This document shows, one piece after another, positions 1 through 8,337 of a stretch of 64,000 bases of DNA (its first letter is position 1; each line of letters opens with the position of its first letter). Location: positions 558,001 through 622,000 of the forward strand of contig NZ_MDGQ01000005.1 of the NCBI RefSeq assembly GCF_001747105.1, written 5' to 3'. The stretch is from Roseivirga misakiensis. GTDB taxonomy: Bacteria; Bacteroidota; Bacteroidia; Cytophagales; Cyclobacteriaceae. The notes below the pieces were generated by a model. That model ran no database searches. It was given only the letters and a program-made list of their open reading frames with translations, and was not told where the DNA came from. The translations under genes and the position numbers were made by a program.

Positions 1-757
1 TATTATCAGGGAAACTGAGTTTTAGATTCTTTTGAGAACTATTTTTAGGATTGAGCTGACTAGCAAGTCGGGCATTTATCTGTGCAGATTTCTTTTGTCC
101 TTGTTCATCCAGATAGTCAATCTTGTATTCATCCGCAGGACCGAATCGAGACACATAAAAAAATGGGAAATATCTTTCGAAACGTTTAATCTTATTGGTT
201 TCAATAAAACCGTCACCAGAGACTACATTGCTTACTAACCGTAAAAGAGAGTCTGTCGTATACTCATTAATTTTTAAAATCTCCATTCCAGGCTTTAGTG
301 GTAATTCCTCATCGATTCTGCTTTCCAACATGTACATCTTGCCATTTAGGATTTTGATTTCAAATGGGAGCAGTTTTCCCGCTTGAGATATATGATCTCT
401 TGTAGGTATAGAAGTACGGATTACAGTATGACCGCATCGGATTTTTGAGGTAACAAAAGTGAGTTTTCTAAAAAACTCTAATTCAGATAGGCTATCGTTT
501 AGTGTGCTATGTACATCATCAAAGACCTGATCTAATTCATCTTTCGAGGTGTACCAATAGAGTCCAGCATGAAAATCTTCGAGACTACCCCTAAAGACTT
601 CAAAATCTTTCACCAATTGATCAGAACTGAAAGTCTTAATCGGTAGTCTATTTAATGGAGTATCAACTTGAGCATAAGAAGTGAAAGTTGAGAAAAGCAG
701 TATTAATCCTGAAAAGTATCCTAAGATGCTATTATTTCTATTTACTGATTTCGCCAT
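1..757 (-). CDS. S41-type peptidase-like secreted protein, N-terminal part (cut by window edge)
   Basis: A reading frame open for 252 codons runs from ATG at 757 to the left edge of the window, so the C-terminus is missing. Residues 1-30 form a signal peptide (N-terminal Lys/Arg/Asn, hydrophobic GLILLFSTF core, cut after SYAQ). The mature part starts with a helical segment (SSDQLVKDFEVFRGSLEDFHAG) followed by a motif about recognising short partners (KIRCGHTVIRTS), which resembles the N-terminal region of Bacteroidota S41 (tail-specific protease-like) proteins, where a CGH or DGH motif precedes a PDZ-like domain. The later stretch LPLKPGMEILKINEYTTDSLL looks like the PDZ core. The catalytic Ser/Lys region would lie beyond the edge, so activity cannot be judged. 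Family assignment is by resemblance only. Confidence 0.6.
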   Translation of the reverse strand, partial: MAKSVNRNNSILGYFSGLILLFSTFTSYAQVDTPLNRLPIKTFSSDQLVKDFEVFRGSLEDFHAGLYWYTSKDELDQVFDDVHSTLNDSLSELEFFRKLTFVTSKIRCGHTVIRTSIPTRDHISQAGKLLPFEIKILNGKMYMLESRIDEELPLKPGMEILKINEYTTDSLLRLVSNVVSGDGFIETNKIKRFERYFPFFYVSRFGPADEYKIDYLDEQGQKKSAQINARLASQLNPKNSSQKNLKLSFPDN

Positions 758-790
758 ATTCGCCAAAAGGTTGTACAACACTCGAAAAAG

Positions 791-831
791 TAAGCGTTAT
801 TTCTCTAATATTCTACGAAAAATAAGCGTTA
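791..831. repeat. Two TAAGCGTTA direct repeats upstream of the S41-like gene
   Basis: The 9-mer TAAGCGTTA occurs at 791-799 and again at 823-831, in the same orientation and with starts 32 bp apart (about three helical turns). Both lie 34-75 bp upstream of the ATG at 757. They could be regulator half-sites; no regulator is identified. Confidence 0.35.
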
Positions 832-976
832 GCCAACATAATTCCCAGGTATGATGCTCATTAATAAAACTAACCAATGAACTTCATGTTGTTCAAAGGT
901 GATTGTGTTTTTTTCTATCCCTTGTTAGTGATATGTGTATAAATTTCCATTATTCTGCTTGAATGATGCCCCAAAA

Positions 977-1549
977 TCACAATGAATTATAACCATTGTT
1001 AACTACCGTATTTTTCTTTTTCCCTCTAATAATCTCCTTCAATGTGCTGTCCAGGTTTGATCCTAAAAAGTAGTCATAGAAATACATTTCATCTCCATTT
1101 TTATTCACAGTTTCATCTGCTTCCGAGGTCAATAAAAATGAATGTGGTTCATTATTTAAGAGTTTTGCAAAATTTGATCGCCAAGTCTTATTCTGCGCTT
1201 CGATGACTATTTTTTTGGTTTGTTTTCGTGGGAGATAGATTGCGTCTGAAACACTGCTTGCTGCCAATTCATAGTATATGCTTTTAAACTCTCTTTTGTC
1301 CAATAATTTTAAAAGGCCTGCTTGACCAGGGATAAATGAAAATATAGAAGACCATTTTGGACCTGACCAACCTGTCCAAAGCAATTCACAATTTTTATTT
1401 GCTTCTATATACCTATAGAAGTTTCGGTCTTGTCCACCACTGCCATAAAGTAGTAAATCGTGAGTTTCTAAGTCTAAAGAATCAGCATTGCTGATTCTAT
1501 TTAACATTAACTCGTAATCTGAGACTTTAATGGTTTTGTACTTTCTCAT
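977..1549 (-). CDS. Hypothetical protein, 190 aa
   Basis: No family was recognised. The protein has no signal peptide and no membrane segment, so it is probably cytosolic. It is mixed in composition, with a Trp/Gly-rich stretch (LLWTGWSGPKWSSIF, about residues 56-70) and a basic tail (GKKKNTVVNNGYNSL). It starts at ATG 1549 and is followed by about 220 bases without a gene before the S41-like gene. It reads in the same direction as purL, but the purL terminator at 1631-1660 separates them, so it should have its own promoter. Codon use looks like that of its neighbours. It is accepted as real because of its length and lack of competing frames. Confidence 0.6.
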   Translation of the reverse strand: MRKYKTIKVSDYELMLNRISNADSLDLETHDLLLYGSGGQDRNFYRYIEANKNCELLWTGWSGPKWSSIFSFIPGQAGLLKLLDKREFKSIYYELAASSVSDAIYLPRKQTKKIVIEAQNKTWRSNFAKLLNNEPHSFLLTSEADETVNKNGDEMYFYDYFLGSNLDSTLKEIIRGKKKNTVVNNGYNSL

Positions 1550-1630
1550 TTCTTAGTAATCCGCAACCTTGTATGATATCACAAGATCATGCGACTATTT
1601 TTAATGTGTCATTCAATAGAAGATAATAAA

Positions 1631-1660
1631 AAAGGGAAACTCATCGCTAAGTTTCCCTTT
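1631..1660 (-). terminator. Rho-independent terminator of purL
   Basis: A perfect 10-bp stem (AAAGGGAAAC with GTTTCCCTTT) has a 10-nt loop, and a T-run follows on the minus strand. It starts 19 bases after the purL stop codon. The A/T runs on both sides would let it act on both strands. Confidence 0.85.
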
Positions 1661-1678
1661 TTTAGAAGTGTTTTATAC

Positions 1679-4600
1679 CTAAACTCTCTGTCCTACCCAG
1701 TCCTTAGCGGCCACAAAGGCTTTAATCCATGGGCTTAACACATCAGTCTTCTGATCCGATGGGTAGTTCCCCCAGTTCCATGGGAATACTGATCGCTCAA
1801 AGTGTGGCATAATCGCTAAATGTCTACCGTCTTTACTGGCTAAACCTGCCACATGATAGTCAGAACCATTTGGCGAAGCAGGATATGCTTCGTGTGAGTA
1901 TTTCGCGATTATATGGTAATCATTTTCAGCTTCTGGCAGTCTGAAGCGGCCTTCACCATGGGCTACCCAAATCCCTAGTCTTGTGCCGACCAAGCCTCCT
2001 AACATTACTGAGTTGTTTTCTGGAATGGTCACGTTCACAAAACCAGATTCAAATTTATGCGCAATGTTATGGTCTAATTTCGGGTGGATATCGTGTTCTG
2101 GGTATAGTAGTCCCAGTTCGCCCATCAACTGGCAGCCATTGCAAATACCCAATGAAATAGTGTCTTCACGGGCATAGAAATTGTCTAAGGCTTGTTTTGC
2201 TTTTTCATTGTATAAGAAGGCACCGGCCCAGCCTTTTGCTGATCCTAATACATCGGAATTAGAGAAGCCACCCACAAAGGCAATAAAGTTAACATCACTT
2301 AAATCCTCGGCACCAGAAATCAGGTCTGTCATATGGATGTCTTTCACATCAAAGCCCGCTAAATGCATGGCATAGGCCATTTCTCTGTCGCCATTTACGC
2401 CTTTTTCTCTAATAATGGCCGCTTTGTAGCCTGTTTTAATTTTCCTGTCTGGGTCTAGACCGAGATCGGCATACTGTCCATTAAATCCTTCTGGGAATGT
2501 GAAGGATAACGGTTGGTTTTTGTAGTTATCAAATCGAGCTTTGGCCAATTCTTCGCCTGATTGTTTGGCGTCTAACAGGTAAGAGGTTTTATACCAAGTA
2601 TCTCTCAGGCTAGCGATGTCGAGCAAGTAGCTTTGCGTATTCGTTTGGATCGCTAATATTGGTTCACCGATCGGGCTTCCAATTTCCACATAAGAAGCTT
2701 CAATTTCGTCGAAAAGCGTGGCAACATCCTCCAGATCTTCGTTAGCCACTTGGATTATTAGTGCTGGTTGCTCTGAGAAGAATATCGAAATGTCGTCGAG
2801 GTGCTGAATGTCTTTCAGGTCTGCCGCTATGCCGAGGTCTACTTGAGAGAAGGTCATTTCCAGCAAGGCGGTGATCATACCTCCAGCAGAAACGTCATGT
2901 CCCGCCAATATTTTGCCTTCTTCAATCAGGGCCTGAACCATATTGAAAGTTCTGGCAAACCGTGCACTGTCATCGACAGTTGGGGCAGAAGTACCTACTT
3001 TTCCGACAACTTGCGCAAATGAGCTACCGCCTAAGTTGAATTGACCATCAGATAGGTTCACATAAAGTAGGGTAGAGTCAAAGTTAGGTTGTAAGACCGG
3101 CTCAACCACTTTTTTGAGATCAGTTACTTGCGCACCTGCTGAAATTATCACTGTGCCTGGTGCATAGACCACACCGTCTTTGTATTTCTGGGTCATCGAC
3201 ATAGAGTCTTTACCCGTCGGTACATTGATTCCTAATTCGCAAGCAAAGTCAGAAACGGCCTCTACTGCTTTGTAAAGTCTGGCGTTTTCCCCTTCGTTTT
3301 TGGCTGGCCACATCCAATTGGCGCTTAAGGAAACGCCGCTTAGTCCCTTTTCTATCGGTGCCCAAACAATATTAGTCAGCGCTTCGGCTATGGATAACTG
3401 CGAACCTGCGACAGGATCGGCGAGCGCGGAAACTGGGGCATGCCCAATAGATGTAGCGATGCCTTTTTCTCCGCGATAATCCAAAGCCATGACACCCACA
3501 TTGTTGAGTGGCAACTGAATTGGTCCCGCTGTTTGTTGCTTAGCCACGCGACCTGTCACACAACGATCGACTTTATTCGTCAACCAGTCTTTACAGGCTA
3601 CAGCCTCCAATTGAAGTACTGCGTTTAGGTATTCCTGTATTTTTTTGATGTCATAAGTAACATCGCTGAATTGCTGTGCTTGAGTAGTATCTTCTAAAAC
3701 CGTTTTGGGTGATGAACCGAACATATGGGCTAGGTTCCAATCGATCGGGTGTTCGCCAGAAGTTTTATTTTCGAATTTAAAGTGGTGATCGCCAGTCGTT
3801 TCGCCAACTACATAGAACGGGGCACGTTCTCTCTTTGCCACCTTCTCCATGTATGGAATATCTTCTTCCTTAATGACTAGCCCCATTCGTTCTTGAGACT
3901 CGTTCCCAATGATTTCTTTATCGGATAGGGTAGGATCGCCAACCGGTAACTTCTGCACGTCGATGGTTCCGCCTGTTTCTTCAACCAATTCTGACAGACA
4001 GTTGAGATGGCCTCCCGCACCATGATCGTGTATTGAAACGATTGGGTTTTTACCCGATTCTGTCATCGCCCGCACTGCATTGTAAACTCGTTTTTGCATT
4101 TCAGGATTAGATCGCTGAATAGCATTTAATTCGATGCCGCTCGAAAACTCTCCTGTATCGACCGATGAAACTGAACTTCCGCCCATTCCAATGCGGTAGT
4201 TATCTCCTCCCATCACCACGATCTGATCGCCATTTTCTGGGGTTGCCTTCAACGCATCGGTTTTCTTGCCATATCCGATACCTCCAGCTAGCATGATTAC
4301 TTTATCAAACCCATGTCGCTTACCTGCTTCTTCGTGCTCAAAAGTAAGGACAGAACCAGCGATTAGCGGTTGGCCGAATTTGTTTCCGAAGTCACTGGCA
4401 CCGTTGGATGCTTTGATCAGAATATCCATTGGTGTTTGGTACAACCACTGTCTCTCAGGCATATTGGCCTCCCACGTACGTCCGTCTTCCAATCGAGAGT
4501 ATGATGTCATGTAAACGGCTGTACCAGCCAGCGGCATGGATCCTTTACCACCAGCCATTCTATCTCTTATTTCTCCGCCTGCACCAGTAGCGGCACCATT

Positions 4601-5374
4601 AAATGGCTCTACTGTGGTAGGGAAGTTATGCGTTTCGGCTTTTAGTGAGATGACAGATTCAAAATCTGATGACTCAAACCAATCTGCCTTGTCTTGTGTG
4701 GCTGGCGCGAATTGCTCAGCAACTGGACCTTGAATAAACGCGACATTATCTTTGTAAGCCGAGACTAAACCATCAGGATTCTCTTCCGAGGTTTTACGAA
4801 TCATTTTAAACAGAGAGTTTGGCATTTCTTGTCCATCAATGATGAACACGCCATTGAATATTTTGTGTCTACAGTGCTCAGAATTAACCTGTGAAAACCC
4901 AAAAACTTCACCATCGGTTAGCTTTCTACCTAACTTCTCACTGACCTCGTTCAAATAGTCAATCTCTTCTTGGCTTAGGGCTAAACCTTCCTCCTGATTG
5001 TAAGCGGCAATGTCTTCAATGTGCTGCACTGGTGCCGGCTCGACACTAATGTTGAATATCTCCTGATCTAACCCGGTGTAAAGTACTTGAAGCATCGGGT
5101 CAATGGCTGTGTTTTCACTAGCCACTTTTTCGAACTCCTCAATTCTCACTATGCCAGTAATACCCATGTTTTGGGTGATTTCCACCGCATTGGTACTCCA
5201 TGGGGTGATCATTTCTTTTCTAGGACCAACAAAAAAGCCCTCCAGAGTTTCGCCTTCTATCAGGGTGGCGTTTCCGAAGAGCCATTCAAGTTTAGGAAGG
5301 TCTTGTGGAGCGAGTTGCGAGGTAAGGCTAACAGCGTAGATTCTGTTGGCGCCTGCATCGAAAAATTGAATCAT
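1679..5374 (-). CDS. purL: Phosphoribosylformylglycinamidine synthase (single-chain, large type)
   Basis: Catalyses the fourth step of de novo purine synthesis, converting FGAR to FGAM with ATP and glutamine. At 1231 aa it is the long single-chain form that fuses the PurS-like N-terminus, the two AIRS-type synthase halves and the C-terminal class I glutaminase. Visible motifs are the HCRHKIF segment (about residue 168-174), the KAETHNFPTTVEPFNGAATG nucleotide/substrate loop (about 246-265), a second synthase half with GKDSMSM, and the glutaminase triad: Cys1078 in the GICNGCQLM nucleophile elbow, and His1191/Glu1193 in the MPHFERS motif. The start is ATG 5374; a -7-like TACTTTTG lies at 5409-5416 on the minus strand. 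It appears monocistronic, with its own terminator. No other purine gene is present in the window. Confidence 0.97.
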   Translation of the reverse strand: MIQFFDAGANRIYAVSLTSQLAPQDLPKLEWLFGNATLIEGETLEGFFVGPRKEMITPWSTNAVEITQNMGITGIVRIEEFEKVASENTAIDPMLQVLYTGLDQEIFNISVEPAPVQHIEDIAAYNQEEGLALSQEEIDYLNEVSEKLGRKLTDGEVFGFSQVNSEHCRHKIFNGVFIIDGQEMPNSLFKMIRKTSEENPDGLVSAYKDNVAFIQGPVAEQFAPATQDKADWFESSDFESVISLKAETHNFPTTVEPFNGAATGAGGEIRDRMAGGKGSMPLAGTAVYMTSYSRLEDGRTWEANMPERQWLYQTPMDILIKASNGASDFGNKFGQPLIAGSVLTFEHEEAGKRHGFDKVIMLAGGIGYGKKTDALKATPENGDQIVVMGGDNYRIGMGGSSVSSVDTGEFSSGIELNAIQRSNPEMQKRVYNAVRAMTESGKNPIVSIHDHGAGGHLNCLSELVEETGGTIDVQKLPVGDPTLSDKEIIGNESQERMGLVIKEEDIPYMEKVAKRERAPFYVVGETTGDHHFKFENKTSGEHPIDWNLAHMFGSSPKTVLEDTTQAQQFSDVTYDIKKIQEYLNAVLQLEAVACKDWLTNKVDRCVTGRVAKQQTAGPIQLPLNNVGVMALDYRGEKGIATSIGHAPVSALADPVAGSQLSIAEALTNIVWAPIEKGLSGVSLSANWMWPAKNEGENARLYKAVEAVSDFACELGINVPTGKDSMSMTQKYKDGVVYAPGTVIISAGAQVTDLKKVVEPVLQPNFDSTLLYVNLSDGQFNLGGSSFAQVVGKVGTSAPTVDDSARFARTFNMVQALIEEGKILAGHDVSAGGMITALLEMTFSQVDLGIAADLKDIQHLDDISIFFSEQPALIIQVANEDLEDVATLFDEIEASYVEIGSPIGEPILAIQTNTQSYLLDIASLRDTWYKTSYLLDAKQSGEELAKARFDNYKNQPLSFTFPEGFNGQYADLGLDPDRKIKTGYKAAIIREKGVNGDREMAYAMHLAGFDVKDIHMTDLISGAEDLSDVNFIAFVGGFSNSDVLGSAKGWAGAFLYNEKAKQALDNFYAREDTISLGICNGCQLMGELGLLYPEHDIHPKLDHNIAHKFESGFVNVTIPENNSVMLGGLVGTRLGIWVAHGEGRFRLPEAENDYHIIAKYSHEAYPASPNGSDYHVAGLASKDGRHLAIMPHFERSVFPWNWGNYPSDQKTDVLSPWIKAFVAAKDWVGQRV

Positions 5375-5408
5375 TAGAACGATTGGTTTTGGGTGTTAAT
5401 TCCACCCG

Positions 5409-5416
5409 CAAAAGTA
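5409..5416 (-). promoter_or_regulatory. Possible -7 element of the purL promoter
   Basis: TACTTTTG matches the Bacteroidota -7 consensus TAnnTTTG, 35-42 bp upstream of the purL ATG. The nearest TTTG upstream is 26 bp away, which is longer than usual, so only the -7 half is supported. Confidence 0.4.
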
Positions 5417-5701
5417 AGAAATTCTTTGGGTATTGGAGTACTCAAAAAAATGAATCGTTTCGTTTTATCAAGGAGGTATATCTGATAAATACTAGGTCTT
5501 ATCGGACCGGACAAAATGGGCATAAGTATAAATACGTGTTTTAGAATACAGGCCTTTTCACGCTCATCTGCTCATGTTCTTAGGTGCAATTTTGAATTGT
5601 CAATTAAAGAAGTGGAGCAGATATCACTCTAAATAACGGCCTTTCTGCTGGGTTAAATGCAGAGGAGAAAACTGAAAATCCTTAAGAGTAAGATAATTAT
5701 T
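5417..5701. other. Intergenic region between purL and the Cys-protein cluster
   Basis: This stretch holds the divergent regulatory region. There is no convincing ORF. An isolated AAGGAGGT lies near 5469-5476 and is not followed by a start codon. No complete TTTG-N19-TAnnTTTG promoter for the plus-strand gene could be picked out by eye. Confidence 0.5.
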
Positions 5702-6007
5702 ATGGGAATAAATTTAAAAATGATTAGCGTAAATCCGCTTTTGCAAGATCAAACTATTGAGGCTGGTGAAACACAGAATTGGTGTGCTGCTGGAGTCGAT
5801 CCATCCGTATTTTGTTTAGGAAGTGTATCCTCAAATGAAGCAACTGGTTGTTGGATTTCGATTACTAGTGGTTGGTACTCTGGTGAGGCCTACTCAGGAA
5901 CACATTTTAGTGTAAATAATATGGGAGGCACAACCAAGTACAATTTAGACTTCTTAACGGTTGGTGAGGACTCAATCGGTCAGTTGAAACTAGAAAGAAT
6001 GGACTAG
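5702..6007 (+). CDS. Hypothetical Cys-containing protein, 101 aa
   Basis: No family was recognised. The likely start is ATG 5702 (101 aa); an in-frame ATG at 5657 would add 15 mostly basic residues and is less attractive. There is no signal peptide or membrane helix. The centre is rich in Gly, Ser, Thr and Trp and has three cysteines (NWCAAGV, VFCLGS, TGCWIS), while the rest predicts as beta strands (SGWYSGEAYSGTHFSV, KYNLDFLTV). Immediately after its stop come two tandem hairpins (6010-6024 and 6023-6055), then a larger protein that also ends in cysteines, a membrane protein and a two-component system. A short, probably highly expressed first gene followed by a stem-loop suggests differential expression within one operon. 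A peptide-precursor or toxin role is conceivable but unsupported. Confidence 0.6.
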   Translation: MGINLKMISVNPLLQDQTIEAGETQNWCAAGVDPSVFCLGSVSSNEATGCWISITSGWYSGEAYSGTHFSVNNMGGTTKYNLDFLTVGEDSIGQLKLERMD

Positions 6008-6009
6008 GT

Positions 6010-6055
6010 CTTTCTGCCAGAAAGCCTCTCAAATAATATTGTAATTTGAGAGGCT
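6010..6055 (+). terminator. Tandem hairpins after the first gene of the cluster (attenuator or terminator)
   Basis: A 7-bp hairpin CTTTCTG-C-CAGAAAG (6010-6024) is followed at once by a 12-bp perfect stem, AGCCTCTCAAAT with ATTTGAGAGGCT (6023-6055), with an AU-rich tail (ATTTCTTAAATTATTCTTTTT). The tail is not a pure T-run, so partial termination or mRNA stabilisation is as likely as full termination. Confidence 0.65.
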
Positions 6056-6096
6056 ATTTCTTAAATTATTCTTTTTATAATACAAAAATTAATTTC

Positions 6097-6906
6097 ATGA
6101 CAGCTAATAATAGTCTTCATTATGATCGAATTAAAACTAACTGGTTGGCTTGTCTTCCGAGCGGTTTGGCCGATTGTTTTGAAGTAAAAGATGAATTAAA
6201 TATTGAGCCTAAGCGTATCACAGGGTTAGTTTATCGACCTTCTGCAGAATTTATCAAAGAGATAAACAAATTAAAAGCAGACAATAACCTTAAAAAGAAT
6301 GCACAACTGTGTTGGGTTATGGCAATTGATGATTCCAATCAATTCAGTCCATACTTTGAGCTAAGAATTTCGAATCCTTTGGAAAGTATTAGGTTAGAAA
6401 GTTCTGGGGTTCTAAATACAATTTACTATCAAAAGACATTTGCTTTTGCTAAAAAGCATAAAGGGGTGACACCGAACTATAGAAATGAAATCTGTTTGAA
6501 CTGGGGCGCACTGCCTTATTCAAATTTTCCTGATATCTTCTATACTTCCGTACATTACCCTGACTTTTCGGATATGGATAAAAAAGAAAATATCCCTCTA
6601 GAAATGCCTCAAAGACTTCGTGAATGTATTATTCCGTTTAGCGATTTTGCCGTTTTAGCGGATGATATAATTTTAAATCCTAATGCTTTAATTATAGTCC
6701 ACCTTGGTATCAGTAACCTGATAAGTGGTCAATATGGCGTCCCATTCAATCCAATAATAGAGGTGTTATCAAACCCTAAGGGCCTTTCAACTTCCGATGA
6801 GTATATGAGTTTTGATGATGGTTATGCCAAGCTTATAGAAAGCGATGAGACAGAATCGACAGATTTAGACTTTGTCTTTTATTGTCCACCGAATTGTCCA
6901 GGTTAA
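6097..6906 (+). CDS. Hypothetical protein with Cys-Pro C-terminal tail, 269 aa
   Basis: No family was recognised. The start is taken as ATG 6097; an upstream in-frame TTG at 6046 lies inside the preceding hairpin and is rejected. There is no signal peptide. The body is a soluble mixed alpha/beta protein with aromatic beta-like stretches (YFELRISNPLESIRLES, DIFYTSVHYPDFSDM). The end is distinctive: an acidic linker (ESDETESTDLDF) and then FYCPPNCPG as the last nine residues. It follows the 101-aa Cys protein across a stem-loop and precedes the membrane protein by 22 bases, so it is probably co-transcribed with the two-component genes. It could be a substrate, ligand-binding protein or modified peptide carrier; the sequence does not decide. 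Confidence 0.6.
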   Translation: MTANNSLHYDRIKTNWLACLPSGLADCFEVKDELNIEPKRITGLVYRPSAEFIKEINKLKADNNLKKNAQLCWVMAIDDSNQFSPYFELRISNPLESIRLESSGVLNTIYYQKTFAFAKKHKGVTPNYRNEICLNWGALPYSNFPDIFYTSVHYPDFSDMDKKENIPLEMPQRLRECIIPFSDFAVLADDIILNPNALIIVHLGISNLISGQYGVPFNPIIEVLSNPKGLSTSDEYMSFDDGYAKLIESDETESTDLDFVFYCPPNCPG

Positions 6907-6928
6907 TGCTTCTTTGCTTAGAAAGCCT

Positions 6929-7558
6929 ATGAGTTGGCCAAACGATTTATACTATATCCAAGTGGTAATACTATCTGTTATTCCAGTTCTCAGATGGGAT
7001 CGGTTTACCGCTATTCAACGAACTATCGCTCGTGTGGTAATTGTCGTAGTAATTCACGACTACCTCGCTAAACTATCGGGTGCCATGGGGATTGATTTAT
7101 GGTTGACACATTTTTATGTACCAATTCACTTTTTAGCTGTTACAGAAGTATATAAAAGGGTATTACGTAAATTGTATAAACAACGCTATTTTCAATATCT
7201 CCAAGTAGGTTTCTTAGTTTTTAGTGTTGTCAATAGCCTATTTATTCAAGAAGAGGGCGTCTTTACTAGTAATGCGATTGTTATCTCATATGGCACTTTT
7301 ATTTTTCTGAGCCTTTCAAGTTTTTATCAACTTTTAAAATACCCGGAAGGTCCTTTTCCTGAACGTAATCCTATCGTATGGTTCAATATGGGGGTGTTGT
7401 TATATTATTCAGGCGCTTTATTACTTTTTGTTTTCATTAATGATCTCATTGACTCTCCTGAATTCATAGAGAATAATTATTGGAATTTAAATACGGCACT
7501 CAACATCATTTTAATGTCTTTTTACGCTATAGGACTATGCGTCAGGCCGAAGAACTAA
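6929..7558 (+). CDS. Polytopic membrane protein, putative sensory partner of the kinase, 209 aa
   Basis: This is an integral membrane protein with about six or seven hydrophobic segments, around residues 8-20, 31-46, 61-75, 96-114, 123-143, 165-186 and 195-206. The start is ATG 6929; an upstream in-frame start overlapping the previous gene at 6872 is less likely because the first helix fits the later start. Charged residues (KRVLRKLYKQRY) separate two helical bundles. Its end overlaps the kinase start by 22 bases, so the two are translationally coupled. The kinase has only one membrane helix and no sensor domain, so it is inferred that this protein provides the sensing. No named family was recognised. 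Confidence 0.65.
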   Translation: MSWPNDLYYIQVVILSVIPVLRWDRFTAIQRTIARVVIVVVIHDYLAKLSGAMGIDLWLTHFYVPIHFLAVTEVYKRVLRKLYKQRYFQYLQVGFLVFSVVNSLFIQEEGVFTSNAIVISYGTFIFLSLSSFYQLLKYPEGPFPERNPIVWFNMGVLLYYSGALLLFVFINDLIDSPEFIENNYWNLNTALNIILMSFYAIGLCVRPKN

Positions 7559-8337
7559 ATCAAATAGAATTACTTATAGGCGCCATGTTGGGTATGTTTG
7601 TACTTGCCTTGGGAGTCATTTTCTTCTTCTTGGCCTATCAGCGCAGAATACTGAGACAACAAAAAGAGTATCAACAAAAGGAACAGGAATATCAACGGCA
7701 ACTCCTTCGTTCTAACCTACTTAGTCAGGAAAAGGAGCGCAATCGAATTGGTCAAGATTTGCATGATGAAATAGGAGCCTTACTTACCACCTCAAAACTT
7801 TACTTTAGACACCTTGCGCAGGATTCATCAAAGAAAACTTTCGATGATCTAAAACTTAGAGTTTTTGACCTTTTAGAAAGTACAATTGCGAGTGTTAGGA
7901 GGGTATCTCATGATTTAAGGCCAGTAGTTTTAGAGAATTTAGGTTTAGAAGCTGCTGTTGCCAGTATAAGAGATCAATTAAATATTTCTGGATTGATCAA
8001 AGTGAATTTTGATTGTGATCTGAAGGGAGAAGTAAGTAGAGAGTATCAGTTGAATTGGTATCGTATAATTCAGGAGTTGGTTAACAATACTATTAAGCAT
8101 GCCAATGCAGATTCCATTGAGCTCGAGCTTTTTGGGGACGGAGATAAGTTATCGCTGAAATATGCTGATAATGGGGTAGGAATGAAGGAGTCGGATCAAC
8201 GTAATGGACTTGGCTTTAGTAATATAGAAAGTAGATTGAGTTTAATGAATGGTGAACTAGTATTTAATGAAACTAATTCGGGACTTTCACTTAATCTATC
8301 ATCGAATACAATGAAAAACCTATTAACTGATGAATGA
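7537..8337 (+). CDS. Sensor histidine kinase, NarL/DegS (HisKA_3) type
   Basis: Autophosphorylating kinase of a two-component system. From ATG 7537 the protein is 266 aa: one membrane helix (about residues 10-34), a Gln/Glu/Arg-rich coiled coil (35-68), the HisKA_3 dimerisation domain with the phospho-acceptor His76 in RIGQDLHDEIGALL, and a HATPase_c domain with N-box (QELVNNTIKHA), G1 (YADNGVGM) and G2 (NGLGFSNIESR). The periplasmic part is minimal, so the signal must come from a partner, probably the upstream membrane protein whose gene it overlaps. The response regulator gene overlaps its 3' end by 8 bases. An in-frame start at 7480 lies inside the upstream gene and is not preferred. Confidence 0.9.
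   Translation: MRQAEELNQIELLIGAMLGMFVLALGVIFFFLAYQRRILRQQKEYQQKEQEYQRQLLRSNLLSQEKERNRIGQDLHDEIGALLTTSKLYFRHLAQDSSKKTFDDLKLRVFDLLESTIASVRRVSHDLRPVVLENLGLEAAVASIRDQLNISGLIKVNFDCDLKGEVSREYQLNWYRIIQELVNNTIKHANADSIELELFGDGDKLSLKYADNGVGMKESDQRNGLGFSNIESRLSLMNGELVFNETNSGLSLNLSSNTMKNLLTDE

Noticed and set aside
4266-4514. Plus-strand frames inside purL
   Set aside because: They are antisense shadows of a strongly conserved gene with no coding features of their own.
5657-5701. Longer start (ATG 5657) for the 101-aa Cys protein
   Set aside because: It adds only a basic run and no signal peptide; kept as an alternative start.
6046-6096. Longer start (TTG 6046) for the Cys-tail protein
   Set aside because: The added part is encoded inside the hairpin and has no conserved features; ATG 6097 is more natural.
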